64,000 bases of DNA from Chloroflexota bacterium (GTDB taxonomy: Bacteria; Chloroflexota; Anaerolineae; Promineifilales; Promineifilaceae), in contig JAGNBF010000001.1 of NCBI GenBank assembly GCA_018004935.1, forward strand, positions 1 to 64,000, given 5' to 3'. Of this stretch, positions 43,765-52,496 are shown in pieces (the stretch's first letter is position 1; each line of letters opens with the position of its first letter). Below the pieces are notes generated by a model. The model was not told the DNA's origin, searched no databases, and saw only the letters and a program-made list of their open reading frames with translations. The position numbers were made by a program, and so were the translations under genes.

Positions 43765-44086
43765 GTCATCGTTTGGGAATAACATGGGTGGCACGGTCAG
43801 GAGACATCCTCGAGGGCTGAGCTTGCCGAAGCCCGGCTTTGCCTGTAAGAGAGCGCACAGCCTGGAAAGGCTGTGCTACGCTCAGAGGTAGGCCCAAAAT
43901 TCGCCAAAGCCAATGTTAAGCATCGTTTGCCGACATTTGAATCATGCTGTAACCGTTTAGCCTAGAGACGATTTTGTGCCATTTTGAATGACTTCAATGG
44001 ATTTTGCACGGAACGGATTAAAGGCGACCTCTGGAAAATCCGTTTGTTTCCTCATCCGTTGATGTAATCCGACTGAATGTTTACCC
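43765..44086. repeat. Intergenic repeats
   Basis: 43785-43880 is a mosaic of a reverse GGTCTCCTGACC fragment, a TGAGCTTGCCGAAG half-repeat and an AGCCTGGAAAGGCTGTGCTAC unit. 43955-44083 is an uninterrupted copy of the GTTACATCAACGGATT family and shows the empty site for the MITE at 40456. No gene is seen. Confidence 0.65.
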
Positions 44087-44983
44087 ATGCCTTATTTACG
44101 AATGAATCCTAAGAAGAATGGGTTACAACCAATAGGGTTTATCATCTGGTTATGCCTGACCTGGGGTTGTGGCCTGAGCCAGACCACAACCCCTCCCTTT
44201 GTTCCTGCTCCCACGGCGCTGGTTTCACCACCCCCTACCCCAGTCATCAGCGCTACGGTGACAAATGCGGCCGCAGTCACCCGCACCCCCGTTCCCCCAG
44301 ATACCGGCTGGCTGACCTTGCGCCCAGGCCTGGAACAGCGCACCATCAACATCCTCGACACCAACACCGGCCAACAACGTGAAAGTGTCACCATCTTACG
44401 CCTGGACCCGGCTTTATTTACCTTTAATGTAGCCTACCATCCCGGCCACCCCCAATCTCTCACTGATTGGCAGGCGGAAACAGGCGCGTTGTTGGTTGTG
44501 AATGGGGGTTATTTCACAGCAGAACAGGTGGCAACCGGGTTAATTATTGTCGCAGGCGAGGCCAGTGGCCTTAGTTATGAAGGGTTTGGGGGGATGGTAG
44601 TGATAACGGCTAATGGGTTAAAGGTGCGCTCCCTGGCCGAGCAACCCTACAACCCAACAGAGACGATTGCGGCCGCGATCCAATCCTTTCCCCTTTTAGT
44701 AAAACCCGGCAACATAGCCGCCTACCCCGAAGAAGATAATCTCCCCTCCCGCCGCACCGTCATCGCCCAAGATCGTCAAGGGCGTGTATTATTCCTCGTG
44801 GCCCCGTCGCTCCACTTCACCCTCTACCAACTCAGCCAATGGTTAGCTACCAGCGACCTGGAGTTAGACATCGCCCTCAATCTGGATGGCGGCGGCTCCA
44901 CTGGCCTGTTCCTGACCGATCCGCCGCTCCATATTCCCAGTTTCGACCTGCTCCCTACGGTTCTCATCGCTTCTCCCAGGTAG
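44087..44983 (+). CDS. Phosphodiester glycosidase (NAGPA-like) lipoprotein
   Basis: The 298-residue protein has a lipoprotein-type signal (IIWLCLTWGC, Cys about 28), a Pro/Thr-rich linker (about 30-75) and a phosphodiester glycosidase domain. Landmarks are LLVVNGGYFTAEQ, FPLLVKPG, RRTVIAQDRQGRVLFL and the NLDGGGSTGLFL end motif. The family (DUF2233) removes phosphodiester-linked sugars. ATG codons at 44087 and 44102 are both possible. It acts outside the membrane. Confidence 0.87.
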   Translation: MPYLRMNPKKNGLQPIGFIIWLCLTWGCGLSQTTTPPFVPAPTALVSPPPTPVISATVTNAAAVTRTPVPPDTGWLTLRPGLEQRTINILDTNTGQQRESVTILRLDPALFTFNVAYHPGHPQSLTDWQAETGALLVVNGGYFTAEQVATGLIIVAGEASGLSYEGFGGMVVITANGLKVRSLAEQPYNPTETIAAAIQSFPLLVKPGNIAAYPEEDNLPSRRTVIAQDRQGRVLFLVAPSLHFTLYQLSQWLATSDLELDIALNLDGGGSTGLFLTDPPLHIPSFDLLPTVLIASPR

Positions 44984-45645
44984 AGAAGAAGCAACCGAAC
45001 AATAAAGGCTGGCTCCTACGAAAATGTAGGGCGATTTTTTAAATCGCCCAGTGGACGATTTAAAAAAGGGTGTGTTCATTTCAGTTGAGAGGAAGAAAAT
45101 AATGAATCGGTGAATTCGTGAATTGTTGAATGATTAACCAGGAGAACCCACTCGGCGGGCAAAATCGGGGGTGATTGTTCATTAAATTTTTAATCGGGTA
45201 ACGCCTTCATTGACTCCATCCACCCTGCCGATTCCCCCGGGAAGGGGGGAATTCCAATGGGGCATTTTTCGGGGCATTCGCCCCGAAAAATGCCCCTTAG
45301 AAAAGTTCCCCGCCCCTGGGGGCGGGGTTAGGGGTGGGGGAACGCCACGTAGGCAATCGCCCTAGAGCGTCTACCGCTTCATGAACAGTTCAATGGTAAG
45401 TAGATTACTTTTGCCCTAACGGGCTGTAAAAGATGGGTCTTCGGGATTTCGTGGGGTACGGGCAACCCTTGTGGTTGCCCCACACGGGGCAGGCACAAGG
45501 CCAGCCCGTACATCTGGTGTCAACCCTCTGAATTCCCAAAGAGCCTAAAAGATTAAGTTCCGCCAAGACCTGACAGGTTTTCGGAAACCTGTCAGGTCTG
45601 AACCGGGAAGTTATATTTTTACAAGCCCTAAGCCGTTTGTTTTGC
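44984..45645. repeat. 662-base repeat region with a truncated copy of the 13130 element
   Basis: 45010-45067 is the AAATCGCCC repeat, again interrupted, at 45068, by GGGTGTGTTCATTTCAGTTG, the left end of the 458-bp element. The interior module (45185-45345) is in the opposite orientation to that at 13250-13435. The right end stops near 45395 without the terminal repeat. 45430-45545 is a complete 115-bp family copy. 45566-45600 is the GACCTGACAGG palindrome. No gene is supported. Confidence 0.7.
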
Positions 45646-46293
45646 TCATGGCGCTAAGCGGCTCATTTGCCATACGCCGGTTTCTTTCTGGTCGTAGACG
45701 ATGCGGTCGTGTAGGCGGTTGTCGCGGCCCTGCCAGAATTCAAACTGCACCGGCTCCAGGCGGAACCCACCCCAGGCTGGCGGCCGCAACACCTCTTGCC
45801 CCTTAAACCGTTCTTCTAGCGCCGCAATTTGGGCCTGAAGGGGTTCGCGGCCGCGTAACCATTCACTCTGCACCGACGCCCACGCCCCAATTTGACTGCC
45901 TCGCGGCCGCGAACGGAAATACTCATCCGATTCCTGTGGCGGCACGGGGGTTACTGTGCCTTCGATGCGTACCTGCCGGTGCTGGTCATACCACCAAAAC
46001 ACCAACGCCGCCCACGGATTCCGCGCCAGTTCTTGCCCTTTGCGGCTCTGGTAATGAGTGAAAAAGGTAAACCCCTGGGCATCAAACCCTTTCAACAGCA
46101 CCATCCGCGCTGAGGGACGGCCTTCCGGGGTGGCGGTGGCGAGGGTCATGGCGTCGTACTGGGGGAGATGATCACGGATCGCGGCCGCGTACCATTCCCC
46201 AAACTGCGCCACCGGGTCCGGCAACATTTCGGCTTCATGCAACGCCTGCATTTCATACTGTCGTCGCAACGACTGGCGAGGATCAAGATTCAT
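45646..46293 (-). CDS. pdxH: Pyridoxamine 5'-phosphate oxidase
   Basis: The 215-residue FMN enzyme makes pyridoxal 5'-phosphate from pyridoxamine or pyridoxine phosphate. It contains MVLLKGFDAQGFTFFTHYQS, RKGQELARNPWAALVFWW, the RQVRIEGTV strand, DEYFRSRPRGSQIGAWAS and the C-terminal FWQGRDNRLHDRIVY. Length is standard. The ATG starts five bases after the stop of a HepT-like toxin gene, so it is probably transcribed with that pair. Four GCGGCCGC octamers occur in the gene. Confidence 0.95.
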   Translation of the reverse strand: MNLDPRQSLRRQYEMQALHEAEMLPDPVAQFGEWYAAAIRDHLPQYDAMTLATATPEGRPSARMVLLKGFDAQGFTFFTHYQSRKGQELARNPWAALVFWWYDQHRQVRIEGTVTPVPPQESDEYFRSRPRGSQIGAWASVQSEWLRGREPLQAQIAALEERFKGQEVLRPPAWGGFRLEPVQFEFWQGRDNRLHDRIVYDQKETGVWQMSRLAP

Positions 46294-46298
46294 TTGTG

Positions 46299-46766
46299 TT
46301 AGTTACCTTCATCTAAAGTACGCAAAAAAGTTTGAAGACGGGCTTTGAACTTCTCAAACACTGGTTGAACCTGACTGATTCCTTCCGCCATGCGATCCCA
46401 TTCCAATTGGAAACCATAGCTGTGAAAAACCACATGACGGAAGCGGCGATAAGGAGCCAAATCACGTGCTAACAAGCTATCAAATAACTGGGGTAAACCG
46501 GGATAGGGAGAAACAAATCGTTGGAACAGCTCGACATGCCAATTTGGCCCATCGGGCAACGGAATGTCTCTGAAAAGAGTGATTCGTTTCAGAATATTTT
46601 CAAGGCCATTATAAAACTGCGCCAAAAACGCCGCTCCGGCTGTCTTTTCTCGCGTGGAAGGAATGCGCTGCCTTACATCCTGGTGCAACAACAACAGTTC
46701 TTGCACTACTTTCTGCATGGCTTCAAGTTCAATAGCAATTTCCTCACGCAGATCGGTGGGAGTCAT
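46299..46766 (-). CDS. HepT-like HEPN toxin
   Basis: The 155-residue all-helical protein has the HEPN ribonuclease motif R-x4-H-x-Y in RFRHVVFHSYGF (about residues 110-120). It is preceded by a nucleotidyltransferase gene and overlaps it by four bases (ATGA at 46763-46766). This is the layout of type VII HepT-MntA toxin-antitoxin systems, where MntA AMPylates the Tyr of the motif. It lies immediately before pdxH. Confidence 0.82.
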   Translation of the reverse strand: MTPTDLREEIAIELEAMQKVVQELLLLHQDVRQRIPSTREKTAGAAFLAQFYNGLENILKRITLFRDIPLPDGPNWHVELFQRFVSPYPGLPQLFDSLLARDLAPYRRFRHVVFHSYGFQLEWDRMAEGISQVQPVFEKFKARLQTFLRTLDEGN

Positions 46767-47032
46767 ATTAAAACTTTACCTTGTTGCTCAATCCGGCGGG
46801 TAAACCGGTTTGGGGGAGTGAGAGGAATCAGGTCAAGGGGGACCTGGAGCACTTCCTCTAACTTTGCGCCCAACGCATAGAAATTCCACCCCGTAACGCC
46901 ATCACAGGCTAAGTCAAGGTCGTGCGCCTGCTGGGGGTTGGTGACGGCACTGCCGAAGAGGATCAACCGTCTAACGCCGAAATCACGGGCTATTTCAATG
47001 GCACGATCTAATTGTTCCTGGTGGATAGCCAT
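46763..47032 (-). CDS. MntA-like minimal nucleotidyltransferase antitoxin
   Basis: The 89-residue protein has the polymerase-beta-type motif GS(x10)DxD in LFGSAVTNPQQAHDLDLACD, lacking any extra domain. In HepT-MntA systems it neutralises the HEPN toxin by AMPylation. Its stop overlaps the toxin start by four bases. Confidence 0.85.
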   Translation of the reverse strand: MAIHQEQLDRAIEIARDFGVRRLILFGSAVTNPQQAHDLDLACDGVTGWNFYALGAKLEEVLQVPLDLIPLTPPNRFTRRIEQQGKVLI

Positions 47033-47109
47033 AAAGCACCTCTCTAAAAACTGACCGTTGGGGCATTATAACAGAGGGTACACATCAGGTAAACGCGGCC
47101 GCACCCACA

Positions 47110-48489
47110 TTACGCACCACGCATCACGTGCTTCTTTGCCTCATCCAATTGGGCCTGCAATACCTTTGGCGACGTTCCACCCACAGCACTCCGCTGAGCC
47201 AGCGAGGTAACAAAATCAAACACCGCCATCACATCCGCCTCAAACCGGGGGCTGATGGCCTGGAGATCGGCCAGGGTAAGGGCGGTGAGGGGTATCTGGC
47301 GGCTTTCGGCCAGGGCGACGGCCTTCCCCACCAGTTCATGCGCCTGACGGAACGGCAACCCGCGCCGCACCAGATAATCGGCCAGGTCGGTGGCGAGGAG
47401 ATTGGGTTCCAGTTGGGCGGCCATGCGCTCCGGGCGTAGGGTCAGGCTGGTGATGAGGCCAGACATCACCGGTAAAACAAGTTCCAGGGTATCGAAGGCA
47501 TCAAAGACCGGCTCTTTGTCTTCCTGCAAATCTTTGTCGTAGCTAGACGGCAATCCCTTCAGCGTGGTCAGTAGTCCTACCAGGTTGCCCAACAGCCGTC
47601 CCGCTTTGCCCCGCGTCAGTTCCAGGGTGTCGGGGTTTTTTTTCTGCGGCATGAGGCTGGAACCGGTGCTGTAGGCGTCGTCCAGCCGCACAAAGCCAAA
47701 TTCGCTACTGCTGAACAGGATGAGTTGTTCCGAAAGGCGGCTGAGGTGCAGGCCAAGCAGCGCGGCCGCGTACAGAAAATCGGCCGCAAAATCCCGATCT
47801 GATACCCCGTCCAGGCTGTTCTGGCTGATGGCCGCGAAACCCAGTTCCCGCGCCAACGCCGCCCGGTCAACCGGATAAGCCGTCCCGGCCAATGCCCCAG
47901 AACCGAGCGGCAGAACGGACGCGGCCGCACCTGCCTGCTCAAATCGCTTCCCATCCCGCACCAGGGGCCAAAAATGGGACAACAGCCAATGTCCCCAGGT
48001 GACGGGTTGGGCGTGTTGCAGATGGGTGTAGCCGGGCATGGGGGTGTTCAGGTTGGCTTCGGCATTGTGGATGAGGGCGGTTTGTAAATCGGTGAGGTGG
48101 GCGAGGAGGGTCGCGGCCGCACCCATCACCCACAGCCGGAAATCTGTCGCCACCTGATCGTTACGGGAGCGTCCCGTGTGTAATTTTCCCCCCACCGGGC
48201 CAACGATCTCCGTCAGCCGCCGCTCCACGACGGTGTGAATATCCTCGTCGTGTGGTGCAAACCGGATTGTCCCATCCCGAAATTCGGCTCTGACCTGCTC
48301 CAACCCGGCGCAGATCGTCTCCGCCTCGGCTCCGGTTAAGACCCCGGCCCCCACCAGCCCCCGCGCCCAGGCGACACTGCCGGTGATGTCTTCTTCATAC
48401 AGCCGCACATCAAAGCGCAGGCTGGCATTAAACTGATGAACCAACGTATCGGTCGCCTTCGCAAAGCGGCCGCCCCAAAGTTTAGACAT
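47110..48489 (-). CDS. argH: Argininosuccinate lyase
   Basis: The 459-residue enzyme splits argininosuccinate into arginine and fumarate, the last step of arginine synthesis. It has KLWGGRF at the N-terminus, HTGRSRNDQVATDFRLW, TPMPGYTHLQHAQPVTWG and the fumarase-superfamily signature GSSLMPQKKNPD (about residues 277-288). ATG at 48489 is used because AAGGA lies upstream, whereas the longer frame to 48546 has none. It is separated from the rest of the arg genes by about 7 kb of unrelated genes. Confidence 0.96.
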   Translation of the reverse strand: MSKLWGGRFAKATDTLVHQFNASLRFDVRLYEEDITGSVAWARGLVGAGVLTGAEAETICAGLEQVRAEFRDGTIRFAPHDEDIHTVVERRLTEIVGPVGGKLHTGRSRNDQVATDFRLWVMGAAATLLAHLTDLQTALIHNAEANLNTPMPGYTHLQHAQPVTWGHWLLSHFWPLVRDGKRFEQAGAAASVLPLGSGALAGTAYPVDRAALARELGFAAISQNSLDGVSDRDFAADFLYAAALLGLHLSRLSEQLILFSSSEFGFVRLDDAYSTGSSLMPQKKNPDTLELTRGKAGRLLGNLVGLLTTLKGLPSSYDKDLQEDKEPVFDAFDTLELVLPVMSGLITSLTLRPERMAAQLEPNLLATDLADYLVRRGLPFRQAHELVGKAVALAESRQIPLTALTLADLQAISPRFEADVMAVFDFVTSLAQRSAVGGTSPKVLQAQLDEAKKHVMRGA

Positions 48490-48680
48490 AGTGATTTCCT
48501 TCGGTATTAGAGATGTGGACAAGGGGAACTCACAAGAAATGGTCAATGGTCAATCGCCAATTGTCAATGAAGGGCGATCTATTCTTTATTCCAATCCGTT
48601 GGCATAACAACAGGAGTTCTCTAAGTTCTTGGAATTCCTCTGAGTTCCCAATAACCAATACACCAATACACCAATAACTC

Positions 48681-49439
48681 CTATCTCCCCCGCCGATACC
48701 AATACCGGTACGCTTCCACAAAACCAAAACGGGCGTATAACCGGTTGGCCGGGTCGTTGTGGGTGGTGACTTGCAGGTAGGCGGTGCTGGCGTCTGATTG
48801 GATGGCCCAGTCGAGCATACTGGCGACTAATTCACGGGCATAACCGCGGCCGCGTTCTCCCTCATCCGTCACAACATCAAACAACCCAAACAGCCCATCC
48901 TGGAGAATGCCCAGGCCGCAAGCCACCACCTTGCCCTCCACCATCAACACCATCGGGCATTTCTGGCCCAGGCTGGCCTGCACAATTTTGAGATGATTGA
49001 CGTGATCGGTGCGCCCGGTGTGGATGTCATGGAAGGAGCGGAACCAGGAGTCCAGCCCGGAGCGGCCGGGGAGCATGGAGGCCCGTTGGGATGGTTCCCC
49101 CGCCCATTGATCCAGGTCAAGGATCAGGTGGCGGGTTTCGTCCAGGTATTCGTACTTTTGTGCGGCGAGCAGGTGGTCGAGCGCGGCCGCGTCCGGGTGA
49201 AACGGTAACAGGCGAAACACCGCAGGCAGGTGCCGCGCCCGGAAAAACCCCTCGCACCACTCAACTTTCATCTCCAAATCCCAATCCCCACTACCCGGAT
49301 ACAGCGGCGTGGCCGAGTTGGCCCGTTTGGTATACCCATCTGCCCAACGCACTACCCAGCCATCCAGCAAAAAGGTCTGCAACCCCGGCCAGGCATTCAG
49401 GGCCGCTTCCTCAAGATAACGTTGCTCAAGCATCATCAT
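48681..49439 (-). CDS. GNAT-family N-acetyltransferase
   Basis: The 252-residue protein has an N-terminal region with LDGWVVRWADGYTKRANSA, typical of a GNAT subfamily with an N-terminal divergent domain. The C-terminal acetyl-CoA domain contains LFDVVTDEGERGRGYARELV (the R/Q-x-x-G-x-G/A motif as RGRGYA) and NDPANRLYARFGFVEAYRYWYR. The substrate is unknown. It lies 191 bases upstream of argH on the same strand. Confidence 0.87.
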   Translation of the reverse strand: MMMLEQRYLEEAALNAWPGLQTFLLDGWVVRWADGYTKRANSATPLYPGSGDWDLEMKVEWCEGFFRARHLPAVFRLLPFHPDAAALDHLLAAQKYEYLDETRHLILDLDQWAGEPSQRASMLPGRSGLDSWFRSFHDIHTGRTDHVNHLKIVQASLGQKCPMVLMVEGKVVACGLGILQDGLFGLFDVVTDEGERGRGYARELVASMLDWAIQSDASTAYLQVTTHNDPANRLYARFGFVEAYRYWYRRGR

Positions 49440-49791
49440 TTCCCTTCAACCCGCAAGATAGCCCTATTCTATCCTGACTATGACTGGGGCAAAGTAAGCG
49501 ATGACTCGGTTCAAATATAGCTATCCAGAAAAGTCTTTTCCTACGGTTGTTGTAGAACGATTTGGAAAATCGTTCTACAAATTGGGCGAAGATTTCTCTG
49601 GACACCTATACCGCTGAACAATAAAAAACTCCCGGAGATCGGAAGTCTCCGGGAGTTTCAATTACATTGTAACGATTCACCCTCATCCCCGGCCCTTCTC
49701 CCTGCGAGGGAGAAGGGTGTCAGTTCCCTCGCCCCAGTGGGGAGAGGGTTACGGTGTTAACACAGCCGAGGCTTGAGCTAATCCTGTTGAC
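49440..49791. repeat. Intergenic repeat, terminator and hairpin
   Basis: 49537-49600 is a copy of the AAATCGTTCTACA/TGTAGAACGATTT family. 49622-49658 is a terminator (listed separately). 49680-49755 is a CTTCTCCCTGCGAGGGAGAAG hairpin of the type at 9456 and 33950. No gene is seen. Confidence 0.6.
49622..49658 (-). terminator. Terminator downstream of the disrupted CSLREA gene
   Basis: Perfect 13-base stem AAACTCCCGGAGA / TCTCCGGGAGTTT with seven-base loop. The A-run at 49623-49628 becomes a T-tract on the minus strand. Confidence 0.8.
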
Positions 49792-51396
49792 TCACGCTCT
49801 GCGCCGCCAGACAACCACTGTTCCTGCCATGAGCAAAACCAGCAAAACGGCGATCAACATCGAATATCCCGGTTGGGAAATCGAACTGGCGACATGGTGC
49901 ATAGTGATGGTCGTTGGTGAGGCCGCGCCGTTAAGTGAACCCAGCGTGAAGTTACTGCCCAACAGACTGACATCCACATTCAGGAACTGCACTTGATCGT
50001 CCACGATAGCGGTGGCGGTGGCAACGTCGCTAAACGGGCCGGTATCGAGCGTTCGTTTGAGCAGGCGATAGTTACTGGCCGAGCCATTGGGCGGTAAGCC
50101 CCCATTCATCCCGGCTTCACTAAAATCGAAGATAATGTCAACAAAGCAAGTGCCGGGGGTGGCACAGTTGACGCCAGCCGCGTCGGTGACATCAACGTAC
50201 CAATGGCGTGCCCAACGGACATCGTTGATCCCATCCCAAACCCCGCCGGTGGGCAAATCAGTCGTGCTGTTGCTGTTGACCAGGGTACGATGGCCGAAGA
50301 GGAGCCAGTCACCATTGTCATTGAGGAAGTTGTTATTCGCCACAATCATGCCTGCTGTATGAGCTTGCGTATGCTGGTTGCCGCCAAACTGCCCAATCCC
50401 TGCCACGTCCAGGTCAAAGTTGCCGTTACCAGCGATATCCCCATCATAGAAATCGCTGGCTAGTGGAATCGTAATATTAAATTTGGAGCTGAGGTAATTT
50501 TCTACTAACAACCGCCTTACATCCGCAGGTGCTTCCGAAAAGATGATGACCTCACCAATATACCCAGCTAATGCGTGTCCAGTGTTGGCTCCACCGCTAC
50601 GGTTGCCAACTGCTATATCTAAGTTACTACTGTACACATCTGCCGATGTAGCGATAGACTGTAGCGTACCACCATCCACGCGGGCACTTTGAATATTACT
50701 AGAACGATTCCGTATGGCCGTAACTATGTGAGGCGTATTGGCCGTGTAAGCATTGTTGGTCATGATTAAATCATTCCCACCACTACTAGAGAACGGCATA
50801 CGATGCAAAAAGCGAACATCGTTACCATTCCAAGACGCAATTTGTACGCCATGACCAGTGCCACCAGTTTGTACACCACCAATAAGCGATTGCCCATCAG
50901 CACCGTGTAAACTGACACCATAAATTGCATAGTCATTTACACCGGTTAAAACCGGGAAGTTTGTGTAAACAAGTCTATCGTTGGCAAATTGCAACGAGGG
51001 TTGGCTGTTAATGCCCGTTTCGGTCAACTCATAAGTGGGAAGATTTGCTAAACTATTGGTAAAATCAAAATTGTTCCCACTCTGATCTTGCCAACATGCG
51101 ATAGTATTTCCATCAGTTCCTGGGGTTGTACATCCAACATTGCTGAAAATTTCTCTATCGGCACGCAGCCATAATTCTAAAGCACTGCTTCCATCGGTAT
51201 GACCGACACCGCCGGGGCCAAGGCCACCAGCTGCACCGGGAATCACAGGCGGGACGTAGTATTCAAAAGCACCAATATCACAGTGTGAGCCAAAAGGGCG
51301 GGCAATGCCGCGCTGATCCAGGTTGTTGACCGGCGCGGCCGCGCACACACCATCATCCCCAGCATCAAGGGCCGGAGAGCCAGATAATAGAGCCAT
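49792..51396 (-). CDS. C-terminal fragment of the disrupted CSLREA protein
   Basis: The downstream fragment opens at an internal ATG (51396; the coding sense continues upstream to the element). It includes LNDLGTLADNGGSTQT-like and GSPALDAGDDGVCAAAPVNN segments typical of CSLREA proteins, a sandwich domain (SSALELWLRADREIF, GDWLLFGH) and the C-terminal membrane anchor SMLIAVLLVLLMAGTVVVW. It has no signal peptide, so it could not be exported by itself. Confidence 0.5.
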   Translation of the reverse strand: MALLSGSPALDAGDDGVCAAAPVNNLDQRGIARPFGSHCDIGAFEYYVPPVIPGAAGGLGPGGVGHTDGSSALELWLRADREIFSNVGCTTPGTDGNTIACWQDQSGNNFDFTNSLANLPTYELTETGINSQPSLQFANDRLVYTNFPVLTGVNDYAIYGVSLHGADGQSLIGGVQTGGTGHGVQIASWNGNDVRFLHRMPFSSSGGNDLIMTNNAYTANTPHIVTAIRNRSSNIQSARVDGGTLQSIATSADVYSSNLDIAVGNRSGGANTGHALAGYIGEVIIFSEAPADVRRLLVENYLSSKFNITIPLASDFYDGDIAGNGNFDLDVAGIGQFGGNQHTQAHTAGMIVANNNFLNDNGDWLLFGHRTLVNSNSTTDLPTGGVWDGINDVRWARHWYVDVTDAAGVNCATPGTCFVDIIFDFSEAGMNGGLPPNGSASNYRLLKRTLDTGPFSDVATATAIVDDQVQFLNVDVSLLGSNFTLGSLNGAASPTTITMHHVASSISQPGYSMLIAVLLVLLMAGTVVVWRRRA

Positions 51397-51580
51397 CGTT
51401 TGGGTAGAGCCACCGTTGTCGGCCAGTGTCCCCAGGTTGGGGTCGCTGGTGATGGTATTTGTTGGGCTAGGGCATGAGCCTGTTTCGATGATATTTCTAT
51501 TTCCATTGAGTATACTGCTACCTGCTTTCCAGCAGTCAGCATCAGCAGGTGCTATATTATTTGCCAGGATAACATTGTTT

Positions 51581-51663
51581 CTGGAGTTTAGAGTTCAGAG
51601 CTAGAGCTAGAGGGTTTTCCAGAGTAGTTCTCTCTAGCTCTCTCCTCTCGCTCTAAACTCCAG
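51581..51663. mobile_element. 83-bp MITE with 13-bp perfect terminal repeats and 6-bp target duplication
   Basis: Ends CTGGAGTTTAGAG and CTCTAAACTCCAG are exact complements. The interior is low-complexity AGCTAGAGCTAGAG / CTCTCTAGCTCTCTCC with a central GTTTTCCAGAGTAGTTC. TTGTTT lies on both sides (51575-51580 and 51664-51669). It shares ends and interior with 40456-40563. No coding capacity. Confidence 0.9.
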
Positions 51664-52496
51664 TTGTTTAGACTAAAAGAAATGGATGAGTTGCCATTGA
51701 GCCAAACCCCACCGCCTACACTGGATGCGGTGTTGTTGGCGATGGTGCTGTTGTATATGCCTGAAGGCGACACCCCGAATTGGTTCATAATGGCACCGCC
51801 ATTACCATTAAATGTGGCGGAATTTTGGTAAAAAGTGCTATTCGAGATGGTCATCTGTCCAAATTCATTCATCACAGCACCGCCGAAGCGGGTGGTGGTA
51901 TTGTTATGGAAGGTACTGTTATTGATGGCCAAAGTGGGGATTGGGCCAGTGCCGCCATTAGCAACAGAATGATAGAAATCGTTATAGATGGCTCCACCAG
52001 CGAAACTTGCGGCGTTATTGGACAACGTGCTGTTGTTGATGGTCAAATGGCCCGCATTATGAAAGGCCCCGCCGCGTCCATCACCTGTGAAGCCAAAGGG
52101 GTCTTGTGAGGCGTTGGCACCAGTGAACATCATGTTGTTGAAGGTCACGTCAATATCGGCATAATAAATCGCAAACATGCCGGTACTGCCACCCCCACTG
52201 ACCGTCACCTGCGAAGCAAGCGATGAACCATCAACAATCAGGTTTTTATTGATGGTGAGTGTGGAACCCAACGTAATGGTTTGCCCAGAGAGAGCCGGAG
52301 CAAATACGATGGTATCATTACTGGCTGCCGCAACAATCGCCTCGCGCAAAGAACAGTCTGCATCGCAGACGCCATCGTTTGTGTCGGATGTCTTGGTTAC
52401 TATTAATGTCGCCGCTCTAGCCGGTTTGACATCCCAACTGCTGAAAATCAACACCAACAAGAAAACCAGCGAAAAAAGTTTGATAGTACGTTTCAT
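51588..52496 (-). CDS. N-terminal fragment of the disrupted CSLREA protein
   Basis: The upstream fragment has the signal peptide, CSLREA motif and beta-helix strands (INNSTLSNNAASFAGGAIYN, SNSTFYQNSATFNGNGG). After about residue 279 it reads into the inserted element and ends in an unrelated Ser-rich tail at 51588. If expressed it would be secreted but lack the C-terminal anchor. Confidence 0.6.
   Translation of the reverse strand: MKRTIKLFSLVFLLVLIFSSWDVKPARAATLIVTKTSDTNDGVCDADCSLREAIVAAASNDTIVFAPALSGQTITLGSTLTINKNLIVDGSSLASQVTVSGGGSTGMFAIYYADIDVTFNNMMFTGANASQDPFGFTGDGRGGAFHNAGHLTINNSTLSNNAASFAGGAIYNDFYHSVANGGTGPIPTLAINNSTFHNNTTTRFGGAVMNEFGQMTISNSTFYQNSATFNGNGGAIMNQFGVSPSGIYNSTIANNTASSVGGGVWLNGNSSISFSLNNWSLEREERARENYSGKPSSSSSEL

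Larger units (their letters stand above)
49792..52496 (-). pseudogene. CSLREA/parallel beta-helix surface protein, disrupted by an 83-bp MITE
   Basis: One gene interrupted at 51581-51663. If the element and one copy of its 6-base target duplication are removed, the reading frame is continuous for 872 codons (2616 bases, divisible by 3) and the protein runs without break across the site (ISFSLNNVILANNIAPADAD). Domains: signal peptide, CSLREA (CDADCSLREAI, about 47-57), right-handed beta-helix (about 80-350), a DUF8202-like lectin/sandwich part (about 400-560) and a C-terminal membrane helix with an RRR tail. The ATG at 52496 has AGAGGA. Confidence 0.85.
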
